Source: Candidatus Latescibacterota bacterium (GTDB taxonomy: Bacteria; Latescibacterota; UBA2968). Taken from it: DNA of 64,000 bases. Below, piece after piece: positions 17,530 to 25,596 of this stretch. Location of the stretch: NCBI GenBank assembly GCA_022821275.1, contig JAJEDY010000060.1, positions 1-64,000 on the forward strand. Direction: 5' to 3'. The position numbers and the translations under genes were made by a program. Each line of letters starts with the position of its first letter. The stretch's first letter is position 1. The notes beneath the pieces are model-generated. The model was not told the DNA's origin and searched no databases. It was given only the letters and a program-made list of their open reading frames with translations.

Positions 17530-18955
17530 ATTTCCTGTGCAATGCGGCGTGAAAAGTCCAGAGACGCCATTGGGCATTGTCGAAATTTGAGAGTTTAATT
17601 CGTATCTCAGAAGGCCCAGACGGGAGATTACAGGAGATGTGGTCAACGGCAAATCCATTGTCATGTTCCCCTGCATAGACCTCCTCACCATTGATCCACA
17701 CGCGAATCCAGTCGTCATAACCGATGGCGAGAGTGTACGCTCCTGCTTCGGGCGGGGTGATTTGTCCCACTGCATAAGCCGAGACATTGGCGGGTTGGGT
17801 ACCGACATTGGTGCGTTTGCGACCGCGAAGGTGCCGTGTGAAATCGCACCAGCCGCGTTCGGAATCCGCTTGAATGGGCATTGAAAATGTGGTGGGCGCA
17901 TTATCACCCATGTAGATGTCAAAATCAGCGGTATGTACATCGGGCCAATCCGAGACAGATTTCTCAGCCCATTCGGACCGATTGAAATCTTCGCGTGTAT
18001 TACAGGGCAAAGGGCCCGCGATTTGCCATTGGGATGGCGTAAGAATGGACGGAGATTCGGCGGGATTGACATAAGCGTAGATAACACTTTCCAGATCATT
18101 ACCGCGGGACCCGAAACGAATAATAGCCGAATGATCAAACCATATGGGATCGGGGCCAAAAAATCGGTACATCACACCTTCATAACCAGAGCCGCCCGAT
18201 GTGTGTTCAGTACTCCGATGGATATGCGGCGCACCGACCCAATCGGTTTGTACCTTCCATATCCCAAAGCTCATATTGAAAATATCCTCACCCCCAATGC
18301 CGCGCAGGGCATGGGGATCGCTTTCCCCATCGAGCAACCACAGGTCTCCGCCAGTGTGATACCAGGCATCAGCGCGATCCCTTACGACCACGCCTTTGAC
18401 CATGCCCGCGATAAATCCACTACCCGAATAATCGGCCATCAGCATACTGCCCAGCGATTGGGCGGGATACTCGCCGCTGTGCGTGACCTGGAGACGCAAT
18501 GGGGTTAATTCGGCATTGTCATAAGACGACCAATCGGCCATGAACCAGAGCGGAATAGCGCGATCACTATTATTCGTGATTTCGAGACGCAGGGATTTAA
18601 AAGGAATGGGCAAATAACAATTGAGCGCGTTTTTGGGAAGGATTTTGATAGCCGCGCTATCAATGGGATAAATATCGTGTTCAAAGAGAATGGCGAAAAA
18701 ACGGGCGAGGGGGAGATCGACAATGGGATCGTCCCCCCCATCGCAATAGAGGCAAAGTTGCAAATCGTGAATGGGATCGCGCGCATCGCCTTCGCGCTTA
18801 TACCCATAAGTGAGCCACCAGTGATGGATACAACCAGGACCTTCTTCGTCAAATAGAACAGCCGTTTCGCCAGGAGCCACACTGGGACGACGGGTAACGC
18901 GCTGACTTTTGCCGCGAATGGGCAATTCGAGTTCTGCGTGAAAAAGGCGGTTCAT
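17528..18955 (-). CDS. DUF2961 (GH172-type) protein with C-terminal beta-sandwich
   Basis: About 475 residues. The N-terminal two thirds match the DUF2961 jelly-roll fold, reclassified as glycoside hydrolase family 172: EEGPGCIHHWWLTYG, a GEDIFNMSFG motif, and YRFFGPDPIWFDHSAIIRFG. Characterised GH172 enzymes release difructose dianhydride I or alpha-fructofuranose/alpha-arabinofuranose residues. The last 150 residues (AGPLPCNTREDF...GYDDWIRVWINGEEVY) resemble a PA14/galactose-binding-like sandwich. No signal peptide is seen. ATG 18955 is used; a TTG at 18970 overlaps the stop of the small upstream membrane peptide (TTGA) and could be the coupled start. It is the last gene of an nhaC-led unit. 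The substrate is unknown. Confidence 0.8.
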   Translation of the reverse strand: MNRLFHAELELPIRGKSQRVTRRPSVAPGETAVLFDEEGPGCIHHWWLTYGYKREGDARDPIHDLQLCLYCDGGDDPIVDLPLARFFAILFEHDIYPIDSAAIKILPKNALNCYLPIPFKSLRLEITNNSDRAIPLWFMADWSSYDNAELTPLRLQVTHSGEYPAQSLGSMLMADYSGSGFIAGMVKGVVVRDRADAWYHTGGDLWLLDGESDPHALRGIGGEDIFNMSFGIWKVQTDWVGAPHIHRSTEHTSGGSGYEGVMYRFFGPDPIWFDHSAIIRFGSRGNDLESVIYAYVNPAESPSILTPSQWQIAGPLPCNTREDFNRSEWAEKSVSDWPDVHTADFDIYMGDNAPTTFSMPIQADSERGWCDFTRHLRGRKRTNVGTQPANVSAYAVGQITPPEAGAYTLAIGYDDWIRVWINGEEVYAGEHDNGFAVDHISCNLPSGPSEIRIKLSNFDNAQWRLWTFHAALHRK

Positions 18956-18966
18956 CACTGAATTTT

Positions 18967-19059
18967 TCAATCAGATTTGTGTTCCGAAGAAATAACGATA
19001 AAACCAATGACGAACAGAGTCACTATAAACGTCATAAACAGAATCATTCCAACAGGCAT
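18967..19059 (-). CDS. 30-residue single-pass membrane peptide next to NhaC
   Basis: A tiny ORF below usual length cut-offs: MPVGMILFMTFIVTLFVIGF, then six more residues and a polar tail SEHKSD... of the 30-residue total. It has a perfect AGGAGG (19066-19071) six bases before the ATG, the best ribosome site in the neighbourhood. Residues 4-24 form one transmembrane helix with a short charged C-terminus. It starts 41 bp after nhaC and its stop overlaps a possible TTG start of the GH172-type gene. Small one-helix accessory subunits are known for sodium-coupled SSS and NSS/MetS transporters. By analogy this may be a small subunit or regulator of the antiporter; that is inference. Confidence 0.7.
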   Translation of the reverse strand: MPVGMILFMTFIVTLFVIGFIVISSEHKSD

Positions 19060-19100
19060 TGTGTGCCTCCTTTTGGCTTAATGAATAGTAAAAAATCCCA

Positions 19101-20825
19101 TTACGCTGTGAAGAAAGCGACGACGGTCCAGCAGATTGCGGCGAGGCCAGCGGCGATAGAGGCTTGTGGGATTTGCGTTTTGACGTGATCCATCAGGTCG
19201 CAACCCGTACACATAGAACTCAGAACCGTAGTATCTGAAATAGGCGAGCACTGATCGCCGTAAACGCTACCATCTATAACAGCGGCAAAACACAGCGTCA
19301 TAAAAAGTTCGGGATGTGACAGGCCATTTGCCGTTGCGACCGCCCAGGCCAGTGGCATAGCCAGCGGAAAAGCCACCGCATACGTGCCCCAACTCGTACC
19401 TGTGGAAAAGGCAATCGCCATCGTGAGAATTTGTAGCAGAACCGGCAAAATGAAGTATGGAATGGTATCCCCGAGTTGCTCAACTAAGAAGATGCCCCCA
19501 CCCGTTTCCTTACTGACACCGCCAATGGTGATAGCGAGCAAGAGAATAACCGAGCCGAGCACCACACCTTTGAGACCATCGTGAAAACCAGCGACAATGT
19601 CTTTGAGAGACATGCCTTTGGCGAGCGCCATGCCCACGGCTAAAAGAAGCGCGATGCCAAAAGCCCATTGCACATTGGGGGATCCACTGGTGATAAAAGT
19701 CCCAATAGCGATGGCGATAAGCACGCCCAGAGGCAAGAAAAACTCGAGAACATGCGGCGTGTAGCCTTCGGGCACATTGCTTCCCTGCAATTCTTTGGCA
19801 CTCAAGGGATCGGCATCATCGGCATCGAGTTGGCCCGTCTCTCGAGAGCGTTGCATAGCCTCCTTGAGTTGCTTGCCCAAAAAGAGGGGTTTTTCAATAC
19901 TGAGCAAGAACGTGCCCAACACGGCGAAAATAGCATAGAAACAAAATGGAACGCTTTTAAAAAAGAAGAGAAGGCGGAGTTCTTCAGTGGCTAAAAAGCT
20001 GACGCCAGCGACGAAGATAAAATCCTGAACATAGAGAGGCCAGGCATTAAAAGCGAGTTGTGAGGCAATCGGTGAAGCGGTTGAATCAACGATGTAGGCA
20101 AGTTCCTCGTGGCTAATCTTTTCCTTGTCGGCAATGGGTTTGACAGTTGTACCGACCAGCACCGTACTGACTGTGCCGCCCTGGAAGAAGATGACACCGA
20201 GCATCCAGGCGACGAGTTTGGCACTTTTGGGGCCTCGGACAAAATGCGCGGTCATATACTCGGCAAAAGCTTGCGCTGCACCCGTACGCGACCATATCCC
20301 CATAAGCCCACCCAGGAGCCACAAATAGAGCAATAAGATACTCGCGGCATTTGAGGTCGCCAATGAGGGGACTAAAACCTCGCCTGTAAAGTCATATCGC
20401 GTCAAAATAAGCGCACCCGAAATAATACCACCCAAAAGAGCTGTGACGGGTTCTTTGGTAATCCAGCACAAAAGCACAGCCACCACCGCGGGCAGCAATG
20501 ACCAATAGCCCCAGTGGTGTTTTGCAAGGAGTTGTTTGTATTTTGTTTCTCCGTTTTCTACAAATGAGACAAATTCCTCTTTGATGGGAGGCGTTTCATT
20601 CGAGCCATGTATCTTTGAAGGATTGAGTTGCGCTTGTTCAAGCGGCACCGCATCGAAATACGCGGGTTTGCCTCTGTAGATATAATACATCTGACCACTC
20701 TCGTCCGCATGCACATCCAGAGTGATTTGTTCAACAGTCCATGTAGCTGGCACAGTTAATCCCACAATCCACGATACGATTATGGCGACGACAAAAATGA
20801 CGAAGTTTCGAATCCCTGTAGGCAT
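19101..20825 (-). CDS. nhaC: NhaC-family Na+/H+ antiporter
   Basis: 574 residues from ATG 20825, which follows CGGAGGAAGTTT; a longer frame to 20960 lacks a ribosome site and starts with a non-membrane stretch. About 11-12 hydrophobic helices plus an N-terminal periplasmic-type insertion (residues 30-105). Family features are [18 protein letters not shown], the [16 protein letters not shown] segment, [18 protein letters not shown] and [18 protein letters not shown]. NhaC proteins exchange sodium (or organic acids such as malate/lactate in relatives) for protons at the inner membrane. Substrate direction cannot be told from sequence. It is the first gene of a unit with a small membrane peptide and a GH172-type protein. 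Confidence 0.9.
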   Translation of the reverse strand: MPTGIRNFVIFVVAIIVSWIVGLTVPATWTVEQITLDVHADESGQMYYIYRGKPAYFDAVPLEQAQLNPSKIHGSNETPPIKEEFVSFVENGETKYKQLLAKHHWGYWSLLPAVVAVLLCWITKEPVTALLGGIISGALILTRYDFTGEVLVPSLATSNAASILLLYLWLLGGLMGIWSRTGAAQAFAEYMTAHFVRGPKSAKLVAWMLGVIFFQGGTVSTVLVGTTVKPIADKEKISHEELAYIVDSTASPIASQLAFNAWPLYVQDFIFVAGVSFLATEELRLLFFFKSVPFCFYAIFAVLGTFLLSIEKPLFLGKQLKEAMQRSRETGQLDADDADPLSAKELQGSNVPEGYTPHVLEFFLPLGVLIAIAIGTFITSGSPNVQWAFGIALLLAVGMALAKGMSLKDIVAGFHDGLKGVVLGSVILLLAITIGGVSKETGGGIFLVEQLGDTIPYFILPVLLQILTMAIAFSTGTSWGTYAVAFPLAMPLAWAVATANGLSHPELFMTLCFAAVIDGSVYGDQCSPISDTTVLSSMCTGCDLMDHVKTQIPQASIAAGLAAICWTVVAFFTA

Positions 20826-20946
20826 AAACTTCCTCCGGAATAAGGGTATAAAAACACGGGGAGAAGGTGTCCAAAAATAAGGTGGTAAAATACACTTGTC
20901 AATTGCTTTGGTACAGGATGGGCAAGGGAAAATGAGATAAAACAAG

Positions 20947-20974
20947 TTGACTTTGTGCATAAGTTTGTTACATT
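20947..20974 (+). promoter_or_regulatory. Promoter for the zinc-ribbon gene
   Basis: TTGACT, a 16-bp spacer and TACATT (20969-20974), about 104 bp upstream of ATG 21078 in the divergent region after nhaC. Confidence 0.5.
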
Positions 20975-21077
20975 ATCTTCAAATTTACCTTTGGCCATAA
21001 TCAGCTCTGTTTATGGCTGAAAGAATTGTGTGCATGGCGGGATTTTTAACGACGCCGGTGGATAAGAGGAGGGTTTT

Positions 21078-21269
21078 ATGGAGCAAGCGTTTCCACAGTG
21101 TTTGAAGTGCAACACGGGTATATTGCTACCGCTGTCGGATTATGGGCGCGATGGGGCATCTATCATGTACAAAGCATGGGTATGCAACAATCCCAACTGC
21201 GGATTTAATTTGCGGATTGACAACGGTGAAATTAGCACGGGCCGGGATATTACCGAGTCCTACAAGTAG
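21078..21269 (+). CDS. Small zinc-ribbon-like protein, function unknown
   Basis: 63 residues with a probable zinc-binding set: Cys8-x-x-Cys11 and Cys36-x4-Cys41 (VCNNPNCGF). GAGGAGG stands before ATG 21078 and a strong terminator follows, so it is a free-standing, well translated gene. The layout is that of a rubredoxin-knuckle-type ribbon used for nucleic-acid or protein contacts. No catalytic motif is visible and I do not recognise the family name. Confidence 0.8.
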   Translation: MEQAFPQCLKCNTGILLPLSDYGRDGASIMYKAWVCNNPNCGFNLRIDNGEISTGRDITESYK

Positions 21270-21274
21270 AGCTA

Positions 21275-21312
21275 CCATTTCGGTGGGGAATACCTCGCCG
21301 AAATGGTTTTTT
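21275..21312 (+). terminator. Terminator after the zinc-ribbon gene
   Basis: CCATTTCGG (21275-21283) pairs with CCGAAATGG (21298-21306), followed by six Ts. Confidence 0.9.
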
Positions 21313-21433
21313 CCCCTTACCGGTTTGCCGTTTCATCTTCTCCCAACAAGGGCGGCACCGGTTTCTTTCTTTTGTCTTCTCCCTTCGCATGCCGATACAC
21401 TCCCCTTAATTTTTCAACAACTGATACATTCTT

Positions 21434-22483
21434 ATGAGCATTTCTGGTCGGCCCATTTTAGGCATTGAAACATCCTGCGACGAAACAGCCGCTGCCGTGG
21501 TAGCTGATGGGCATATCTATTCCAACGCGATTTTTTCCCAAACAGAACACAGTCTCTACGGCGGCGTGGTACCCGAGTTGGCATCTCGCAACCACATACG
21601 AACACTCCTGCCCGTCGTCGATCAAGCACTTTCAGAAGCCGACCTGAAACTGGACGATCTATGTGGTATTGCCGTGACACAGGGACCCGGCCTGGTCGGC
21701 TCCCTACTGGTGGGTATTTCCGTGGGCAAAGGGCTTGCACTGGGTTCGGGGCTACCCCTTGTGGGTGTGCATCACATTGAAGGCCATCTATTTGCAGGCA
21801 GTATGGCGCATTCCGACCTGGTGCCACCTTTTATGGCACTGGTGGCTTCGGGGGGGCACACAGAATTGATTTATGTCTGTGCCTGGGGCAATTACGAGCG
21901 CTGGGGACGCACGCGCGACGATGCCGCAGGTGAAGCATTTGATAAAGTGGCTAAAATACTGGGACTATTGCGCGAGGGGGAGGTCACCATGGGCGGGCCA
22001 CGCATTTCAATGCTTGCCGAAGAAGGGAATCCCAATGCTTTTGATTTTCCGCGTGCATTGATCAACGATCCGGGATTTGATTTTAGTTTTAGCGGGCTAA
22101 AAACCTCTGTGCTCTATCGGATTCGCGATCTCGATGTGGAGAATATTGAAACTATTCGAGCGAATATTGCGGCGAGCTTTCAGGCAGCTGTGGTCGATGT
22201 ACTCGTGGATAAGACACTCAAAGCGGCGCGGGAAGCCGGTGCAGAGCGGGTATTGCTTTCGGGCGGTGTGGCCGCCAATCGCGCGCTGCGGGCACAACTC
22301 GATGCTGGGGCGTCCAAACTCGGAATGGGTGTGTTTTATCCGCCCACGGCCCTGTGTACAGATAATGCCGCGATGATTGCCGGTGCGGGTGCTTTTCGCC
22401 TGGCGCGGGGAGAAGTTGCCGGGGGTAATTTGAATGCGGCTCCGAGGTTGCCAATGCCCGGGCTGTGCGAGCGGCAGATATAA
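21434..22483 (+). CDS. tsaD: tRNA N6-threonylcarbamoyladenosine transferase subunit TsaD
   Basis: 349 residues, standard length, ASKHA fold. Signatures: LGIETSCDETAAAVV at the start, GPGLVGSLLVG, the metal-binding HHIEGH motif near residue 113, VASGGHTELIYV, and SGGVAANRALR with CTDNAAMIAGAG at the end. TsaD, with TsaB and TsaE, transfers the threonylcarbamoyl group to A37 of ANN-decoding tRNAs. It is normally essential. The neighbouring genes are not tsaB/E. The stop is 2 bp from the ATG of the following VWA gene, so the two are probably co-translated. Confidence 0.97.
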   Translation: MSISGRPILGIETSCDETAAAVVADGHIYSNAIFSQTEHSLYGGVVPELASRNHIRTLLPVVDQALSEADLKLDDLCGIAVTQGPGLVGSLLVGISVGKGLALGSGLPLVGVHHIEGHLFAGSMAHSDLVPPFMALVASGGHTELIYVCAWGNYERWGRTRDDAAGEAFDKVAKILGLLREGEVTMGGPRISMLAEEGNPNAFDFPRALINDPGFDFSFSGLKTSVLYRIRDLDVENIETIRANIAASFQAAVVDVLVDKTLKAAREAGAERVLLSGGVAANRALRAQLDAGASKLGMGVFYPPTALCTDNAAMIAGAGAFRLARGEVAGGNLNAAPRLPMPGLCERQI

Positions 22484-22485
22484 CA

Positions 22486-24630
22486 ATGCTGCGCGATATT
22501 GGATTTTCCGCCTCAGACGGATGGTTGCTATTATTCGTCGGCTGCGCTGGAATTTATCTCGCTTTTCTAATGTATCGCTCGCGCCTTAAGGGCATACATC
22601 GATTGTTATTGGGTGTCCGTATCGCGGCTCTTGCTTTGCTGATTGGCCTTTTGATGGAGCCGATTCTCGCATTGACATTGCACACGCAGCGTTTGCCCTT
22701 AGTCGCCCTGCTCATCGACGACAGCGAAAGCATGAAAATAGCAGATGGCGATACCGCGCGTTTTGAAATTGCAAAAGCCGTACTGGCTGATCCCTCATTC
22801 AAAAATTTGCGCGATCGCGCGCGCGTGACACAGTTTCGTTTTTCCGATGTTTTGACGCCTCTGCGCGGGGAAGAAGAACTTACATGGACGGGGCGAGCGA
22901 GCGACCTGGCAGGTGCCTTAGATAGGTTGCGCGAGCAAACAATGGGGGAAGGGCTTGCCGCTGTAGTACTCATTTCAGATGGTGGACAAAATTTGGGTGG
23001 ACGCCCCGAGCGGGCAGCGGTCGATCTGGGCACGCCAGTAATCGCAGTGGGAACAGGCAACCCGGTTGCACCTGAAGATGTATCCATAGTATCGGCGGTT
23101 ATCGATCCCCTGGGGTATGTGGGCAGGGCGCTGGTGATGCAAGTGCGCGTACATTCTTCTGGATTTGAACGGGTGCGCGAGCAGGTGCGCGTGCTCCTGG
23201 ATGATCGGGAAGTAAGTGCCCAAACCATTGTGCTGGCTGACGGAGAACAGGCCCTTGAATTTGAGATCGTGCCCAAGCGATCCGGAAGGCATGTATTCTC
23301 AGTACAGATTGCGGCACAGGCAGGCGAACGCACAGTGGGCAACAACCGCGTAGTGGTCTCGACAGATGTGCTCGAAAGCCGGGTGCGCATTTTAATACTT
23401 GCGGGTAGCCCAGGTGCCGATTTGGGCTATTTGCGGCGCGTGCTGCAAGAAGATGCCAATTTGGAAGTCGAAGTGCTGGTACGCACATTGATGGCCGGAT
23501 GGCAAAGAGATGTGCATCGCACACTGCGCACATTGGACGAGCGCGATATTGTCGCGTTGATCAACGTACCCTACGAAGTGCTTGCAGGTGTACCTGATCA
23601 GTCGATTGTCGCCTTTGTGCAAAAAGGCGGGGGGCTGTTGGCTTTGGGAGGTGATGCTGCTTTTGATGACGGGTACAGGCACTCGAAATTGGCCGATGTT
23701 TTGCCCGTACAATTTCTGCGGTCGTCAAACACATTCCAGGAACGCGCGTTTTCCCTTTCGTTTCCCGATTCTCGCCATCCCATTTTGCGCGTATCAGACG
23801 ATCCACTAAGCGATCTCGACGCCTGGGAAGTATTGCCGCCTCTTCTGTCTTATAATCGCGTGGGAGTTGCTGTTTCCAACGCAACGGTATTGGCACATCA
23901 TCCCACAGAACGCGTTGATGGTACACCGATGCCAGTGCTGGCAATTCGCCGCGTGGGGGCGGGAAAAACCGCGATAGTAACCTACCAAACATTTTGGCGC
24001 CATGGGCTGATGATGTGGGGCGACGGCAAGACCGATGTCGTGGCACGCGCATTTTGGAAAAACATGGTGCGTTGGCTGGTCACGCGTGACGAAATGTCCC
24101 GCATAAAAATCATGACCGAAAAATCCGCGTATCGAAGCGGCGAGGCGGTCGCGGTGCATGCAAGTGTTTTTGACCACCTGTTGCAACCGCGTTCTGGCGC
24201 GCGGGTTCTGGCGCGAGTCGGCGACAGTTTGATTACGCGAGAAGTTGTTTTGCGCGATCTGGGCGGTGGACGATATGCTGGCAATTTGGGGCGTTTTCCA
24301 CAAGGCGATTACGAACTTCAGGTGCAGGCACGGGCCAATAATAGTGACCTGGGCACAGGCACGGGTCGTTTTACTGTGGGAAGATACAGCCTGGAATACG
24401 AAACCGTACGCATGCGCGCCGAGCTACTCGGCGATATTGCCGCGCGCAGTGGTGGGCAATATGTGAGACCAGGTGATCTGAAAGCCGCAATCGATTCGCT
24501 TGTGCTGGCTCCTGAGCCTGTTGTCACTCACCACCGGCTCAGATTGTGGGGGCAGGAATGGCCGCTTTTTTTATTGGTGGGATTGTTGGTATTAGAATGG
24601 ACTATTCGACGACGATGGGGGATGGTATAA
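22486..24630 (+). CDS. VWA-domain membrane protein
   Basis: 714 residues from ATG 22486. Two N-terminal helices (about 12-30 and 37-58) are followed by a von Willebrand A domain with a MIDAS-like LLIDDSESMK (D-x-S-x-S) and VVLISDGGQN. The middle contains a class I glutamine-amidotransferase-like Rossmann region (ILILAGSPGADLGYL) and a GGGLLALGGDAAF strand. A late Ig-like strand region (KSAYRSGEAVAV) is followed by a C-terminal helix (FLLVGLLVLEWTIRRRWG). The architecture matches large envelope proteins often encoded beside MoxR/DUF58 genes, which are absent here. Likely a metal-dependent protein-binding role in the periplasm; no enzyme activity can be claimed. It overlaps the next gene (TAATG). 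Confidence 0.8.
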   Translation: MLRDIGFSASDGWLLLFVGCAGIYLAFLMYRSRLKGIHRLLLGVRIAALALLIGLLMEPILALTLHTQRLPLVALLIDDSESMKIADGDTARFEIAKAVLADPSFKNLRDRARVTQFRFSDVLTPLRGEEELTWTGRASDLAGALDRLREQTMGEGLAAVVLISDGGQNLGGRPERAAVDLGTPVIAVGTGNPVAPEDVSIVSAVIDPLGYVGRALVMQVRVHSSGFERVREQVRVLLDDREVSAQTIVLADGEQALEFEIVPKRSGRHVFSVQIAAQAGERTVGNNRVVVSTDVLESRVRILILAGSPGADLGYLRRVLQEDANLEVEVLVRTLMAGWQRDVHRTLRTLDERDIVALINVPYEVLAGVPDQSIVAFVQKGGGLLALGGDAAFDDGYRHSKLADVLPVQFLRSSNTFQERAFSLSFPDSRHPILRVSDDPLSDLDAWEVLPPLLSYNRVGVAVSNATVLAHHPTERVDGTPMPVLAIRRVGAGKTAIVTYQTFWRHGLMMWGDGKTDVVARAFWKNMVRWLVTRDEMSRIKIMTEKSAYRSGEAVAVHASVFDHLLQPRSGARVLARVGDSLITREVVLRDLGGGRYAGNLGRFPQGDYELQVQARANNSDLGTGTGRFTVGRYSLEYETVRMRAELLGDIAARSGGQYVRPGDLKAAIDSLVLAPEPVVTHHRLRLWGQEWPLFLLVGLLVLEWTIRRRWGMV

Positions 24631-25481
24631 TGGGTGAAATAAAAAAGAAGCTGTACACAGTAGTCTATGCTCTGTTTTGTTGCACAGCCGCGCTAACTTT
24701 GGATGCCTCTGCACAGGTGGTGATCAACGAGGTGATGGCACGGCCCGCCGATGGGTCGGAGTGGGTTGAACTATACAACCGTTCGCCAGATGCAATTCAT
24801 CTATCTGGATGGACGTTATCCGATTTGCGAACAACGGGACAATTTGAAGCAGGTGCGGTCATTGATGGTGGCGGATATGTGATCGTCGCGCAAGATGCAA
24901 ATGCTATTGGCCTGCAATATCCCGGCCTCGATGTTCCCGTCTTGTCGCTTACCCGCTGGCCCCGGCTGAATAATGGAGGCGATGGTCTCATTTTGCGCGA
25001 TGCGGCGGCAACACTTGTCGATAGCATCTTTTATCCGGCACAAACAACTGCTATAAGCCTGGAGCGCGTTGACCTCTCTGTAGCGGGAGATCAGAATAAC
25101 TGGCTCTACAGCCAGGCCCCACGGGGTGCGACCCCTGGAACCGCAAACAGCGTTCAATTTAACAATGACGTAGCAGAGGTATCCGTTGTAGTTGAGCCAA
25201 ATCCCTTTATCGATCAAGTAGGCATTACATATCGGGTGCCCTCTCCCAGACTCCACGCAAATCTATGGATATTTGATCGCATGGGCAGGCGCGTGGCATC
25301 CTTACTCGAAAGCATTGAAAGTGGCAGTCAGCGCGTTGTAAATTGGGATGGAAACAACGATAATGGACAAATTTTGAAGCCCGGTATTTATATTATCTAC
25401 CTGGAAGCCAGCACACCAGAAGGCGAATTATTCCGCGCCCAAAAATCTGTGGTGCTGGCAAAGGGGATAAACAATAAATGA
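24630..25481 (+). CDS. Secreted lamin-tail-domain protein with FlgD-like C-terminus
   Basis: 283 residues from ATG 24630, which overlaps the previous stop (TAATG) and follows GGGGGATGG. An N-terminal signal peptide (LYTVVYALFCCTAALTLDASAQ) precedes a lamin-tail domain: VVINEVMARPADGSEWVELYN, then HLSGWTLSD. The C-terminal 80 residues have the FlgD-Ig/secretion-tail-like pattern YRVPSPRLHANLWIFDRMGR, NWDGNNDNGQILKPGIYIIYLEA. Such tails are common in exported proteins of FCB-group bacteria. Likely a periplasmic or surface adhesive protein, paired with the VWA membrane protein by overlap. No catalytic residues. Confidence 0.8.
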   Translation: MGEIKKKLYTVVYALFCCTAALTLDASAQVVINEVMARPADGSEWVELYNRSPDAIHLSGWTLSDLRTTGQFEAGAVIDGGGYVIVAQDANAIGLQYPGLDVPVLSLTRWPRLNNGGDGLILRDAAATLVDSIFYPAQTTAISLERVDLSVAGDQNNWLYSQAPRGATPGTANSVQFNNDVAEVSVVVEPNPFIDQVGITYRVPSPRLHANLWIFDRMGRRVASLLESIESGSQRVVNWDGNNDNGQILKPGIYIIYLEASTPEGELFRAQKSVVLAKGINNK

Positions 25482-25596
25482 TGCGACAGTCGCAGGGCAA
25501 TGCGGGGTGGACTTTTCTCTTTTCACTTCTTATTTTTAATATACCGATGTCCCCTCATCGGATCCATTCTCCCCTTTGATGCTGTGAGGAACAAAT

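Noticed and set aside
20826-20960. Upstream extension of nhaC
   Set aside because: Cys/Pro-rich, not membrane-like; ATG 20825 follows CGGAGGAAG.
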